Part shown: positions 46,594 to 56,142 of the stretch, in pieces
How the letters are laid out: each line of letters opens with the position of its first letter
How positions within the stretch are numbered: position 1 is the first letter of the stretch
DNA from: Leptobrachium leishanense
Lineage: Eukaryota; Chordata; Amphibia; Anura; Megophryidae
Direction: 5' to 3'
Assembly (NCBI GenBank): GCA_009667805.1
Contig: CM019064.1
Location: 77,374,400 to 77,438,399, forward strand
DNA length: 64,000 nucleotides
Notes under the pieces: generated by a model
Told to the model about the DNA's origin: nothing
The model's input: only the letters and a program-made list of their open reading frames with translations
The model's database searches: none
Position numbers and translations under genes: made by a program

Positions 46594-47496
46594 CAGGGTT
46601 ATCCAAAGAGATTCGAAAAGTCACCGCACGTTCGGTGACTTTTCGTTCTCTTCAATTCGGTTCCTTTTGCCGATTGCATTTCGGTGACCCTGCGGTGTAT
46701 TCAGCAAACAGCACAGGGTCCCCGAATTGCAGGGAAAAGCTGCCGAAAACCTGACGAAAACTAACCGAATGCACGCTGAAAACAAGCAAAAACATCTGGA
46801 TTAACCTTCGAAAAAGCCGAACAGGAGCCGAACAGGAGCCGAATCACACAGAGCCGAAGCAGCTGTGACGTAGAGGAGGCAGTGAATAAATTAGAAAAAC
46901 CATTTGTATGAATCTGGGAAAATGAAATGCTGTTTGCAAAGAAACTACTGAGCGAAAATGTCTGAAATTTTCACAGGAGGTCCAGGGAATGATAATAAGA
47001 GAGGGCTGTTACAAAAAAAATAAGTAAACTGAAAAAAAAAAAAAAAAAAAAAAATCGGACTTTTTTAAAAAAAAAAAAAATCTGAAAAATGCTTAAAGTA
47101 TCCTAAAAAATCAATGAATAAAGAGACTTTTTGCTGCAGAATTTTATAATGAACGGTTTATTAGATATTGAATTAAAACGGGAATATTTTTAACATTGAA
47201 GTCTATGGGATTCTCCTGAATAAACTTGCCGAATTAAACCACCGAATGGCAGGGCATTAGGGGAACCTTTCACTGCTGGTTTGTGTTCTCTGAATAGCCG
47301 AAGCAGTGCTTTATCATGGGGATTTCACTGCCCTCGAACAGGGACCGAACAGGCACCGTATGTGCAGGCAATTCGCCAGGATTTGGCGAATTGCCTGCTC
47401 TCTGGATAGCCGAATGGCCAGGAAAGGTAACCGAACGCTGATTTTCAGCGTTCGGTTACCTTTCTCAAGCAATTCGGATCTCTTTGGATAACCCTG
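46594..47496. mobile_element. GGTTATTCA-family MITE, inverted, ~903 bp
   Basis: It starts CAGGGTTATCCAAAGAGATT with the AAAGTCACCGCACGTTCGGT hairpin, and ends GATCTCTTTGGATAACCCTG. An A-rich centre (47030-47080) and a right-hand hairpin around GGTAACCGAACGCTGATTTT follow the layout seen at 11757-13019. Confidence 0.85.
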
Positions 47497-47499
47497 TAT

Positions 47500-47998
47500 G
47501 TGTTTTAAAATAAGTATATGTATATATATATGCATGCCTCCCAACTGTCCCGATTTACATAGGTCATCCTTCCTGATTTCAGGGCCCTATCCAGTTGTCC
47601 TGGTTAGAGAGTCCTCAGTCCCACAAGTTACAGGTTGTTCGATGTTTCTTGTGGCATTGTGCTGCCAGTGATTATGGTTTGCCTGAGCAGGTTGTCCTGA
47701 CCCAGGAGCCAGGCATACTTCTGCCACCATCGGTCCTTGCCTTCCTCCTTGTTTTGTCCGGTCTCTGTGTGTGTATGGGGGAAGCAGTGGCAGTATGTAT
47801 TGCGTGCAGGGGACCTAGTGACTCTCATCCGAGTATGTGCTCTTTTCTTTGTTTACACCCCTTTATTAATAAATAATTACATACACACATACACACACCA
47901 TGTATTGAAACAGGCCACAATTTTATTGAGTTCATTATGACACTATGCTTCAAAATAAAAAAAATGTATGCAAAACCTTAAGATACATAACTGTAATA
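47500..47998. other. Spacer with a decayed repeat start
   Basis: GCATGCCTCCCAACTGTCCC at 47532 resembles a repeat end seen in other vertebrate MITEs, from memory, but no partner end was found. Otherwise unremarkable; the frames at 47595-47940 are not recognised. Confidence 0.4.
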
Positions 47999-48955
47999 CA
48001 ATCAACGGCCACTTTTTGGGTACACCTGTTCAATTGCTTGTTAACACAAATTGCTAATCAGCCAATCACATGGCAGCAACTCAATGCATTTAAGCATCTA
48101 GACGTGGTAAAGATGAATTGCTGAAGTTCAAACCGAGCATCAGAATGGGGATGAAAGTGGATTTAAGTGACTTTGAATGTGTCATATGGGCTGGTTTGAG
48201 TATTTCAAAAACTGCTGATCTTCTGGGACTTTCACGCACAACCATCTCTAGGGTTTACAGAGAATGGTCCGAAAAAGAGAAAATATCCAGTGAGCGACAG
48301 TTGTGTGGACGAATATGCCTTGTTGATGTCAGAGGTCAGAGGAGAATGGGCAGACTGGTTTGAGATGATAGAAAGGCAACAGTAACTCAAATAACCACTC
48401 GATACAACCAAAGTATTCAGAATACCATCTCTGAACTCACAACACATCCAGCCTTGAAGCAGATTGGCTACAGCAGCAGAAGACCACACCGGTTGCTACT
48501 CCTGTCAGCTAAGAACAGGCTCACCAAAATTGGACAATAGAAGATTGGAAAAACATTGCCTGGTCTGATGGGTCTCGATTTCAGCTGCGACATTCAGATG
48601 GCAGGGTCAGAATTTGGCTTAAAAAAAACATGAAATCATGGATCAATCCTGCCTTGTATCAACGGTTCAGGCTGCTGCTGGTGATGGTGTAATGGTGTGG
48701 GAGATATTTTCTTGGCTTACTTTGGGCCCATTAGTACCAATTGAGCATCGTTTAGATGCCATGGCCTACCTGAGTATTATTGCTGACCATGTCCATTTCT
48801 TTATGACCACAGTGTACCCATCTTCTGATGGCTACTTCCAGCAGGATAATGCACCATGTCACAAAGCTCGAATCATCTCAAACTGGTTTCTTGAACATGA
48901 CAATGAGTTCACTTTACTCCAATGACCTCCATAGTCAGCTGATCTCAATCCATTA

Positions 48956-49382
48956 GGCTAGGGTCAGACGAACGCAGTGCGCACGCTCGTGCAGCTGCAC
49001 TTTATCATGGCCGTAGTAGCAGCAAATGACGGGCAATGATGGGCAATGTACGAAGTACGGCCGCACAAAAGTGTGGCCGTGCAACGCAAGCGGCAAACAA
49101 ACACATTTTTTTCCAGAACGTGATACCGCTAGTACTGACGTACAGAGTGCGCTGCGTCCACTAGCGGCGTGTGTGCGTGGTTAGGCGACGTCAGGCGCTG
49201 CTAATGTCCAGCCAACGTAACGTCCAGACACAAAAAGGGTTTTATGGATGATCCGTACAAAATCACGGCCGAAAATGCGTATCGTATGACCACCATCGCA
49301 TATTCCGTGAAAAAATACGTCCATTCATTCGAACGCACTTTTTCATGGACGACGCGAAAAATGCGTTAGTCTGACCCTAGCC
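48956..49382. mobile_element. Harbinger-like MITE copy 5, inserted in the Tc1 transposase
   Basis: It runs from GGCTAGGGTCAGACGAACGC to GTCTGACCCTAGCC with TTA at 48953-48955 and 49383-49385. It is 427 bp. The insertion falls in the codons between Pro and the catalytic Glu of the Tc1 transposase. Confidence 0.95.
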
Positions 49383-49397
49383 TTAGAGCACCTTTGG

Positions 49398-51148
49398 TGA
49401 GAGAGACAGGGGGGATAGTGCGCTTACAAGTAGGGGAGGAGATCTATGGAGATCTCTATAGAAGCCTGATGGAGATGGAGGATGGAGGAGATGAGGAGAT
49501 GAGACTTATTTTTCATTTCAATACTTTGACCCCCAATGGACTAAATTCCGATTTCGAACTTTGCCATTTCTTATAGGTTTATGCCACAGCAGTGGATTCC
49601 AAACTTTTCTCTCCCTGTTTCTGCCTTATCTCCTCTCTCCTTCCCCTTCTTTGTGGTAGTTCTGTAGCTGAGCTAGGGGATGCCCGTTCCCCTAATGTCA
49701 GGCCCCCTCTATGAATATGGAGAGGTATTGCACCCTAGAGTGTTTTTTTTGTTTTTTTTTTTTAAAAGGGGGAGAAAAAAAAAAAAGAAAAAAGGGAAAA
49801 AAAAAAAAGAGAGAAAAGGAAAAGGAAATTATTTTTATCGCATTATCAGTTATTGCAGCTAGATTAGTGACTGTATTGGGAATTCGGTCTACTGCAGTTA
49901 TAATACGAATGTACAGATTTTGTGTCCATAGCAATATTTTGGCTTTTGTGGATCTTGTCCCAACACAATAGCCAATATTGGTCTGTTTATCAGTTATACA
50001 TAAGAGTTTTTTAGAGTACATATTTCTATTTCTTTATTTTATACTTTTTATTTATTCGAATGTCATGCTTTTTAAGAAAACAAATGTAGTTTTTTATGTT
50101 ATATATACACATGGACCCACTATATTTGTACTTAGAAGGTCCGGTTCCCTCAATCTACATAATTCTGGTTGCACTGCCTGTCCAATTTGAGGAGGGAGCC
50201 ACCCTTCATGATTGATGTTCATTCGAAGGAGGAAAAATGAGTCACCAATGGAGAGATTGTGAGACCCAGCGACCTCCAGTGCCAACTTCCTGGGACACAC
50301 TGAGTGTCTGCAGCCTCCACTTCCTTATGACATCGTCAGTGTGCGCTGGAAACCCCGTGATTGGACTCCAAAGACAGGTGTTTTTACTCCATGTCCCATG
50401 CTATATTAACTGGGTTCCCGAGGAGGACGGTAATGTCCTTTTTCCTTTCTTTTTCACTATACCTGCTACTGAAGAAGCGCCCTTAGCGGCGCGAAACGCG
50501 TTTAGCCTCTGGCTTCCCTCTATTTAATCCACTAGATTGATCCCTTTGGGATAAATAAAAAATATTTAAAAAAAAAATAAATATTTTTCAATAAAAAATA
50601 TTTTCATTCCATTTGGTTTACTTTCCTGGTGGTTGCTGCCTTTTCCTTCAATACTGAGGTGCCGGAGGTGATCCATGCGACTTATGGAGCTCTGAATTGT
50701 GAGTCTGCAGGCAAACCAGTTGGCCTATTAACAACATGGAAAGCGAACATATGAGGGCTGGAAGCTCTCGAAGAATGTGAGTCTTTTTTTCTGCTATCTC
50801 GCTATCTCTTTACAATATATGTATATTGTTTATGGTGAACATACAGTGTTGCACTACGTTTTTTCTACGTCTTTTCTCCTTCTGAGGTATCCACTCTACC
50901 AGCTGAATACATATCTTCAGACAGAAGAAAGAACCTCTACATATAGACAATTATTTTCCTTCACAGAACTTTTTGCCACCATTCATCAATGTATGTATCA
51001 TTGACTGTATATGCCATATGGTTTAGCGGTTAACCTATCTGGTATTCCGTGACCACTTTACCAACGTATATACCTCTCCCTCCATTCCTCCCTGTGTTTA
51101 TTTCCCTTGAGAACGTGAAGACGCGCTGCCTGTTTGTATGGTTTTTGC
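49398..51148. mobile_element. 1.75-kb insertion with a hammerhead-like motif (possible Penelope relative)
   Basis: A 15-bp direct repeat TTAGAGCACCTTTGG brackets it (49383-49397 and 51149-51163), and the Tc1 coding sequence resumes exactly after it. Such a long duplication fits target-primed retrotransposition rather than a DNA transposon. It contains a purine-rich tract (49765-49830), a hammerhead-like motif at 50465-50506 and no recognisable ORF. Orientation is uncertain. It could be a non-autonomous Penelope-like derivative. Confidence 0.7.
50465..50506 (+). ncRNA. Hammerhead-ribozyme-like motif
   Basis: The order is GCTA, then the core CTGAAGA (50469-50475, fits CUGANGA). Stem II follows (GCGCC, 6-base loop, GGCGC), then GAAA, then palindromic CGCG and TT, then TAGC. 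The outer GCTA and TAGC form stem I, and CGCG is a minimal self-complementary stem III, as reported for Penelope-like elements, which may cleave as dimers. All conserved core positions I can check are present. Cleavage is not demonstrated. Confidence 0.7.
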
Positions 51149-51378
51149 TTAGAGCACCTTTGGGATGTGGTGGAACTGGAGATTCACATCATGGATGTGC
51201 AGTCGACAAATCTGCGGCAACTGCGTGATGCGATCATGTCAATATGGACCAAAATCTCTGAGGAATGTTTCAAACACCTTGTTGAATCTGTGCCATGAAG
51301 AATTAAGGCAGTTTTGAAGGCAAAAGGGGGTCCAACCTACTACTAGCAAGGTGTACCTAATATAGTGGCCAGTGAGTG

Positions 51379-51719
51379 TAAATGTCAAAAAACTCCTTTG
51401 TGAAGTTCCTTGACATTGATTTCTAAAACCCTTTTTCTTTCTGATCTGCCTTGATCGCTCCTTACCTGCAACATGGATAAGTTTAAATAACTCCACACTC
51501 CCTTTTAACTTTGCCCTATTTATAAACCGTGCTGCACTTGATACCTGCCATGAGCTTGTTCCATAACGTCTTATGCAAGATGTGCTCTGCTCTAAAGCAT
51601 ATTAATGGTCAGGTCTACATCGCCTTGTATAACAAATTAAATTGGATCAATTTAATTTTCATTCTGACAAAATTCCTCACTCACACTGCAAAGCAAAATC
51701 CCTTACCCTATTTGTGAAA
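51379..51719. other. Intergenic spacer
   Basis: Nothing recognised. It separates the Tc1 element from the CCCTAA-rich tandem repeat. Confidence 0.5.
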
Positions 51720-52075
51720 AAGCACAAATAGTAGCCCTAACTCTAAAACAATAATAAACAGTAACCCAAAAAGTAACACTAACCATATCCCAAACCCTAA
51801 CCCTAAAACAAGCATAAACAGTAACCCTAAAAAAAACACTAAATTATCCCAAGCCCTAACCCTAAAACAAGCATAAACATAAACTCTAAAAGTAACACTA
51901 ACCATATCCCAAACCCTAACCTTAAGACAAGCATAAACAGTAACCCTAAAAGTAACACTAGCCATATCCCAAACCCTAAAATAAATTCAAACAGTAACCC
52001 CAAATCTAAAACACGCAGAAATAGTAAACACTAACCCCAACCCTAATACTAATCCTAACCCCAACATAGGGGGCT
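51720..52075. repeat. ~60-bp tandem repeat rich in CCCTAA
   Basis: Four to five units each contain CCATATCCCAAACCCTAACC, AAAACAAGCATAAACAGTAA and CCCTAAAAGTAACAC. CCCTAA is the vertebrate telomere hexamer, but it occurs here only once to three times per unit within longer units. The minus-strand frame 51708-51965 is a by-product of the repeat. Confidence 0.85.
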
Positions 52076-53027
52076 AATATAGAGCAGTGTAAAGAGGAAG
52101 TAAAAAGGGAGGAGTAGTGGTATAGAGGGGGTACAGGGAAAAAATGTGTATTACTGAATGAACTTTCCATATATTTCTGCCTTGTCTGACATTTGCAAAT
52201 CAATCCAAATCGATAATTTCCGAAATCCTCCAAATCCAAACCGAGCGTTTAAACAGTCTCTGCTAGATATTTAAATGGTAAAAGACATGAGTTCCTTTAA
52301 AGGCATGAAACCAATTCTAAAAATCTATGACTATATGGCACCTCAAATGACCAACATTTCCTTTATTTAGGATAACTTAATGAAAAGTAAAATACAAAGT
52401 AATCAGGCGGAAAGCGAACAGTCAAAACCAATTAAAACTATACATAAAATTTTAATATCTGCCCCAAAAAACCCTGCATACTTCAATATTTTTGACCGTG
52501 AAAAGCTAAAAGAGCATTAAGTTTCATTTTATAGGTATAACTGTAACGTTCAAAAATGGTTACATTACAAGCCAGAAAACTATTTAAAAATGCAATACTT
52601 TTGGAATTAGTTTTATGGCACTCCTATATATTATAGAGTTTCAAAATTACTAATTTCCGACTAGGCATAAATATTTGTAATTGGAAATATGAAATTTAAG
52701 GTATGCGGTCATAAATTTAGGAATGTTATTAAGAGGATCACATTCTCGAATAATGCAATTTTCAACTCATTTTATTCATTAAAATAATAAATGCAGGCAC
52801 AGAGTTTAATTAGCAAAGATTTTCGTCATAATAACATTTGAAGAAGTATTCTTCTGATGCTTTAGCTCCAATTAAATGTAAAAAAAATTTTTATGTGGAC
52901 CAATTAATCACAAATTTGTAAAAATAATTCAAGTGTTTATCAAGCGGAAGACTTTGATCCAGGGTAAAATTCCACATGTAAAATGTAATAGAAGCCTTTC
53001 ATAGCCAAGTTTACTATGTCTGAAATC
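52076..53027. other. Intergenic AT-rich sequence
   Basis: No repeat ends or coding motifs recognised. Confidence 0.5.
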
Positions 53028-53166
53028 AGGGCTGTCAAACCCCCAGTCCCCCAGATGTTGATACCTACAATTCCCAGAATTCCTTCAAAGCAATAAATGG
53101 ACAGGGAATCATGGGAGCTGTAGTTCAGAAATATCTGGGGGGAGGGGGCAGAGTTTGACAGCCCTG
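53028..53166. mobile_element. GGGCTGTCAAA-type MITE
   Basis: The left end AGGGCTGTCAAACCCCCAGT pairs with the right end GCAGAGTTTGACAGCCCTG. CCCCAGATGTTGATACCTAC and AATCATGGGAGCTGTAGTTC are shared, inverted, with the copy at 35390-35521. Confidence 0.8.
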
Positions 53167-53388
53167 CCTTAAATGATGGCTTTTTTCAAAAGTGCCAGCA
53201 AATAGATTTACAAACATCTCACTAATACACACTGCCTGGCTAAAAAAAGCCACACACTCCATTGTATTAATATTCCATTGGACTGCCCTTTAATTACCGC
53301 ACATATACACTGCGGCATCATTTGATAAGCTCATGCAATGTCACAATATTTACTTCCATCCAGAGTTGTATTAACCACTTGAATGCTA

Positions 53389-54041
53389 AGGACGCGCTCA
53401 GCGCGTCCTCAGCATTCCCCCTGGTATGCGGAGGACGCGCTGAGCGCGTCCTCGCATTGGGGTCAGCGTTCGGCCGGGTTCCGGCCGATCGCTGGCCCCT
53501 CCGGTGCGGGCTGACATCCTGGATGTCAGCCCGGCATCCGGAGCAGTGGCCGCCATTATTATGTGTCATCGCGCCCCCGCGATGACACATAATTCAGGCG
53601 CCCCCCCCGCATGTGCGGAGGAGGCGCCTGAAAGGGAGGGGGGGAGGTCCTTCGGACCTCTCTCCTCCCGATCGGCGGCTCACAGGGGCTTAACCCAGGC
53701 ATCATTTGGAAGGGCACAGCCTGCCCTTCCAAATGATGCCTGGCATTAACCCCTGGGGAGCTGGATCGCAAATCGGCGCTGAAAAGCGCCGATTTGCGAT
53801 CCTTCCCGGGAGCTGGCCGACATCTTGGATGTCGGCCAAGCTTCCGGGAACTCCCCCAGAGGACTGGCGTCATCGTGCGCAGCACGATGACGCCAGTCCT
53901 AGCATTAACCCCTAACTGCCACGAAGTGTGGAGATAGGGAGTTCCAATGAACTCCCTATCTCCCGATCCGTGGCAGTTAGGGGTTAAATTTTGATATCGT
54001 TGGATCGGCCAGAGCATGGCCGTTCCAACGATACCAAACAT
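53389..54041. repeat. Array of about 13 consecutive hairpins
   Basis: Approximate hairpins: 53389-53409 (AGGACGCGCTCAGCGCGTCCT), 53431-53453, 53459-53499, 53501-53541 (arms CGGGCTGACATC), 53557-53593 (arms TGTGTCATCGCG), 53595-53630 (arms CAGGCGCC), 53637-53669 (GGTCCTTCGGACC), 53684-53756 (arms GGCATCATTTGGAAGGGCA), 53764-53802 (arms TCGCAAATCGGCGCT), 53805-53848 (arms GGCCGACATC), 53861-53900 (arms GACTGGCGTCATCGTGC), 53906-53986 (arms TAACCCCTAACTGCCACG) and 53988-54041 (arms TATCGTTGGA/TCCAACGATA). Almost no sequence lies between neighbours. Confidence 0.92.
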
Positions 54042-54153
54042 GAAAGTAAAAAAAATTGTAAAAAAAAAAAAAAAAGAAAAATAAAAATAAAAAAAAATTA
54101 AAAAAAAAAATAATAAAAAAAAAATAAACACTTTTTTTTTTTTTTTTTTTTTG

Positions 54154-54213
54154 TTAATGCAGCAATATTGTTCCCATTTCAATTATAATGTGAACAATGA
54201 TGCTGCATTAACG
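54154..54213. repeat. Additional hairpin in the same element
   Basis: GTTAATGCAGCAATATTGTT pairs with AACAATGATGCTGCATTAAC around an AT-rich loop. The inverse is found in the fragment at 22210-22275. Confidence 0.85.
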
Positions 54214-55007
54214 ATTTTTGTATGCGGTGCGTTTGTTAAAAATGGTGTCATTTTCCCCAAAAAAAAATGTAACGAGACCCCATCTCTAATTTTTTTAACA
54301 AGCGCACCCCATACAAAATATAACCGCAATTGCTCGCATGTTAAAATGTGGAAAAAAACACTTTACACGCTGTAAATTATTGAAAATACATATTTTATTG
54401 CATTTTTTGTTATAATATACAAACATGACATAACGTATACATATAATAATGACATATTATGAATCTACCGAGTCTGACGGAAAGAACGATATATAATATG
54501 TCGATGTCATATACTAAAATAAGCCTTCAAAACACGTTTAAACATGATGCGCAAAACAGGTAAAAAATGACCTCAGCACAGGGGCGGGAAAAGCCTCAGC
54601 AGCGAAAGGGTTAATCTCTCTCCAAGATCTGGTATTGATGATAGAGTCGGAGCGCTGCGTAAAGTCTTCTCCAGCTCATTATCCCAAAGATTCTCAATAG
54701 GGTTAAGGTCTGGACTCTGTGGTGGCCAATCCATATGTGAAAATTATGTCTCATGCTCCCTGAACCACTCTTGCACAATTCGAGCCCGATGAATCCTGGC
54801 ATTGCCGTCTTGGAATATACCTGCCACATCAGAGAAAATCCATTGCTGGAATAACCTGCTCATTCAGTATAGTTCGGGAGTCACATGACCTCATTTTTTG
54901 CCAGGTAAAACAGATTAATCACTGCAGTAATGATCCAATGGAAGGCTCGCACCTATTTGCCTATGGAAATGCAGGTGTGACATTTTTTGGCCTGGCGGCA
55001 GTGTGTA

Positions 55008-55455
55008 TATCTACCTCCCCAATCGTCACTTATTTTTTCAGCATAATGATGTACAGTGTGTCAAAAGCAAAACATTCTGCTTAGAATTGAATGATGGAAT
55101 AGAAAGTTAATATTAAATGACACCATGCTGTCATCACTCCAGTAACTCCGAAACTAGACAGCTAGTATAACAAAGCAGACGGAAATAGTGGTTTTGTCTT
55201 CTGAAAAGACTGAGTTTATCCTGAGTAAGCTCTATAACAACTGGAAAAGAAATAGAATAAACTGGTTCAAAATAAGTACAGCATAACGCAATGTTATCAA
55301 CATATTTCTGATGTAAAGATGCAACAACAGGCGGGAACGCAGGACAAGCCATTTAATCTGAATGCAGAACAGCATTAAAAAGTAATTGGCTAACTACAGG
55401 TATGAGGGTTTGCAAAAAGCAGGAGCTGAGCTTCTAATCAATATGGTTGCTGAGA
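55008..55455. other. Intergenic spacer
   Basis: Nothing recognised. The minus-strand frame 55134-55352 has no known motif. Confidence 0.5.
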
Positions 55456-56142
55456 AATGCTTATGCCGGCTATTGAATACGGAGATGTAGTATATGCAGC
55501 TGCACCGCAAACGCACCTTCATAAACCTACTACATTGTATAACTCATTCTACCACTTTGTGCTATAATGTAGCAACTTAACCCACCATTGTGACATGTTA
55601 AAAGAGTAGAACTGGCCGTCGCTGGAATCTAGACGCACCCTTCACCTTTCCAACCTGGAGTTTAAGAGCTTTTCTGGGAAGCTACCACCCTACCTGAATA
55701 GACTGCTTCCTCCAGCAGTTCCCTCATCATATAACCTCCAATCCAGGACCTGCACCTTACTTGCAATACCACAATACAAAAAGAAAGTGTCTCGATACTC
55801 ATTTTCCTACAGAGCACCACAATTATGGAATAACCTCCCAGACGCCATCAAAGCTTCCCCCTCAAAGGTTCCCCCAGTCTTAAATCATTCAAGAGCTCCC
55901 TATTAACATACCTCAATACGGAATGCACCTGTAAACATGTAACATAGTGAATATATTTCCTACATATTTATTTTCTTTGTTAATCTGTATATTTGTGTTT
56001 TGTTTTTAATATCTTACATTTTATTACTTTGTATTTCTGTAACGACTGTAACAATTCAATGTTCTTGAACCCAGGACATACTTGAAAACGAGAGAAATCT
56101 CAATGTATCCTTCCTGGTAAAATACTTTATAAATAAATAAGT
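55456..56142 (+). mobile_element. 5'-truncated copy of the CR1/L2-group LINE
   Basis: From AATGCTTATGCCGGCTATTG to the AAATAAATAA tail it follows the LINE at 20433-21103 almost collinearly. It begins in the RT C-terminal region and contains stops and small indels. It has CGA where the larger copy has the TGA stop at 20772. Confidence 0.9.

Larger units (their letters stand above)
48118..51345 (+). pseudogene. Tc1/mariner transposase, DD36E, broken
   Basis: This would be a cut-and-paste transposase of the DDE type. N-terminal HTH: VDLSDFECVIWAGLSISKTA and LLGLSRTTISRVYREWS (48151-48279). First catalytic Asp: WSDGSRFQL near 48565. Second: FQQDNAPCHKA near 48835-48868. Third: Glu in NPLEHLWD, split by insertions (48945-48955 and 51149-51165). 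Counting codons across the insertions gives 36 residues between the second Asp and the Glu, where Tc1 has 34. Stops follow GRLV, and TTLLQ, plus a frameshift near 48640. The C-terminus runs to about 51345. A DD36E family called Incomer is known in vertebrates (from memory) and is the likely relative. Confidence 0.88.
47999..51378 (+). mobile_element. Tc1/mariner transposon (DD36E type) with two nested insertions
   Basis: The left end CAATCAACGGCCACTTTTTG and GGTACACC pair with the inverse of the right end GGTGTACCTAATATAGTGGC. TA flanks both sides (47997-47998 and 51379-51380). Without the two insertions (about 430 bp and 1766 bp) the element is about 1.2 kb, the usual Tc1 size. Confidence 0.9.
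53375..54610. mobile_element. TTAA-flanked hairpin-array element, 1236 bp
   Basis: TTAA lies on both sides (53371-53374 and 54611-54614). The ends are CCACTTGAATGCTAAGG and, inverted, CCCTTTCGCTGCTGAGG. The Tc1 coding sequence resumes across it, so the boundaries are firm. TTAA duplication suggests piggyBac mobilisation. The left 670 bp is a continuous series of hairpins, listed separately; the right half is AT-rich. The open frames on both strands (53318-54182) come from the palindromes and are not genes. Confidence 0.85.
53240..54850 (-). pseudogene. Tc1-type transposase C-terminal remnant
   Basis: On the minus strand, [19 protein letters not shown] (54810 downward) holds the second catalytic Asp. 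WPPQSPDLNPIENLWDNELE follows with the catalytic Glu. A codon count across one stop gives 37 residues between them, the DD37E spacing. The frame runs to SSIPDLGER at 54611, is cut by the TTAA element, and continues at 53371 to 53240 with MPQCICAVIKGQSNGILIQW and SVWLF, a typical Tc1 C-terminus. The HTH region and first Asp are gone. A DD37E group called Traveler has been described (from memory). Confidence 0.85.
53228..55005 (-). mobile_element. Tc1/mariner transposon (DD37E spacing), internally deleted and split
   Basis: CACACTGCCTGGCTAAAAAA at the left pairs with the inverse of the right end, GGCCTGGCGGCAGTGTG. TA flanks both ends (53226-53227 and 55006-55007). The transposase reads on the minus strand. 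A 1236-bp TTAA-flanked element interrupts it near the C-terminus. Without that insert only ~540 bp remain, so the N-terminal two-thirds were deleted earlier. Confidence 0.88.

Noticed and set aside
50494..50506. A longer intramolecular stem III for the hammerhead-like motif
   Set aside because: Only the palindromic CGCG is available between GAAA and stem I. A normal looped stem III is not possible, so only the minimal or dimeric form was proposed.
51720..52075. Interstitial telomere array
   Set aside because: The repeat unit is ~60 bp, with telomere hexamers as only a part of it. It is not a (TTAGGG)n tract.
53318..54182. Overlapping frames up to 207 codons on both strands near 53.5-54 kb
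   Set aside because: They arise from GC-rich palindromes of the TTAA element; the same arms translate in both directions.
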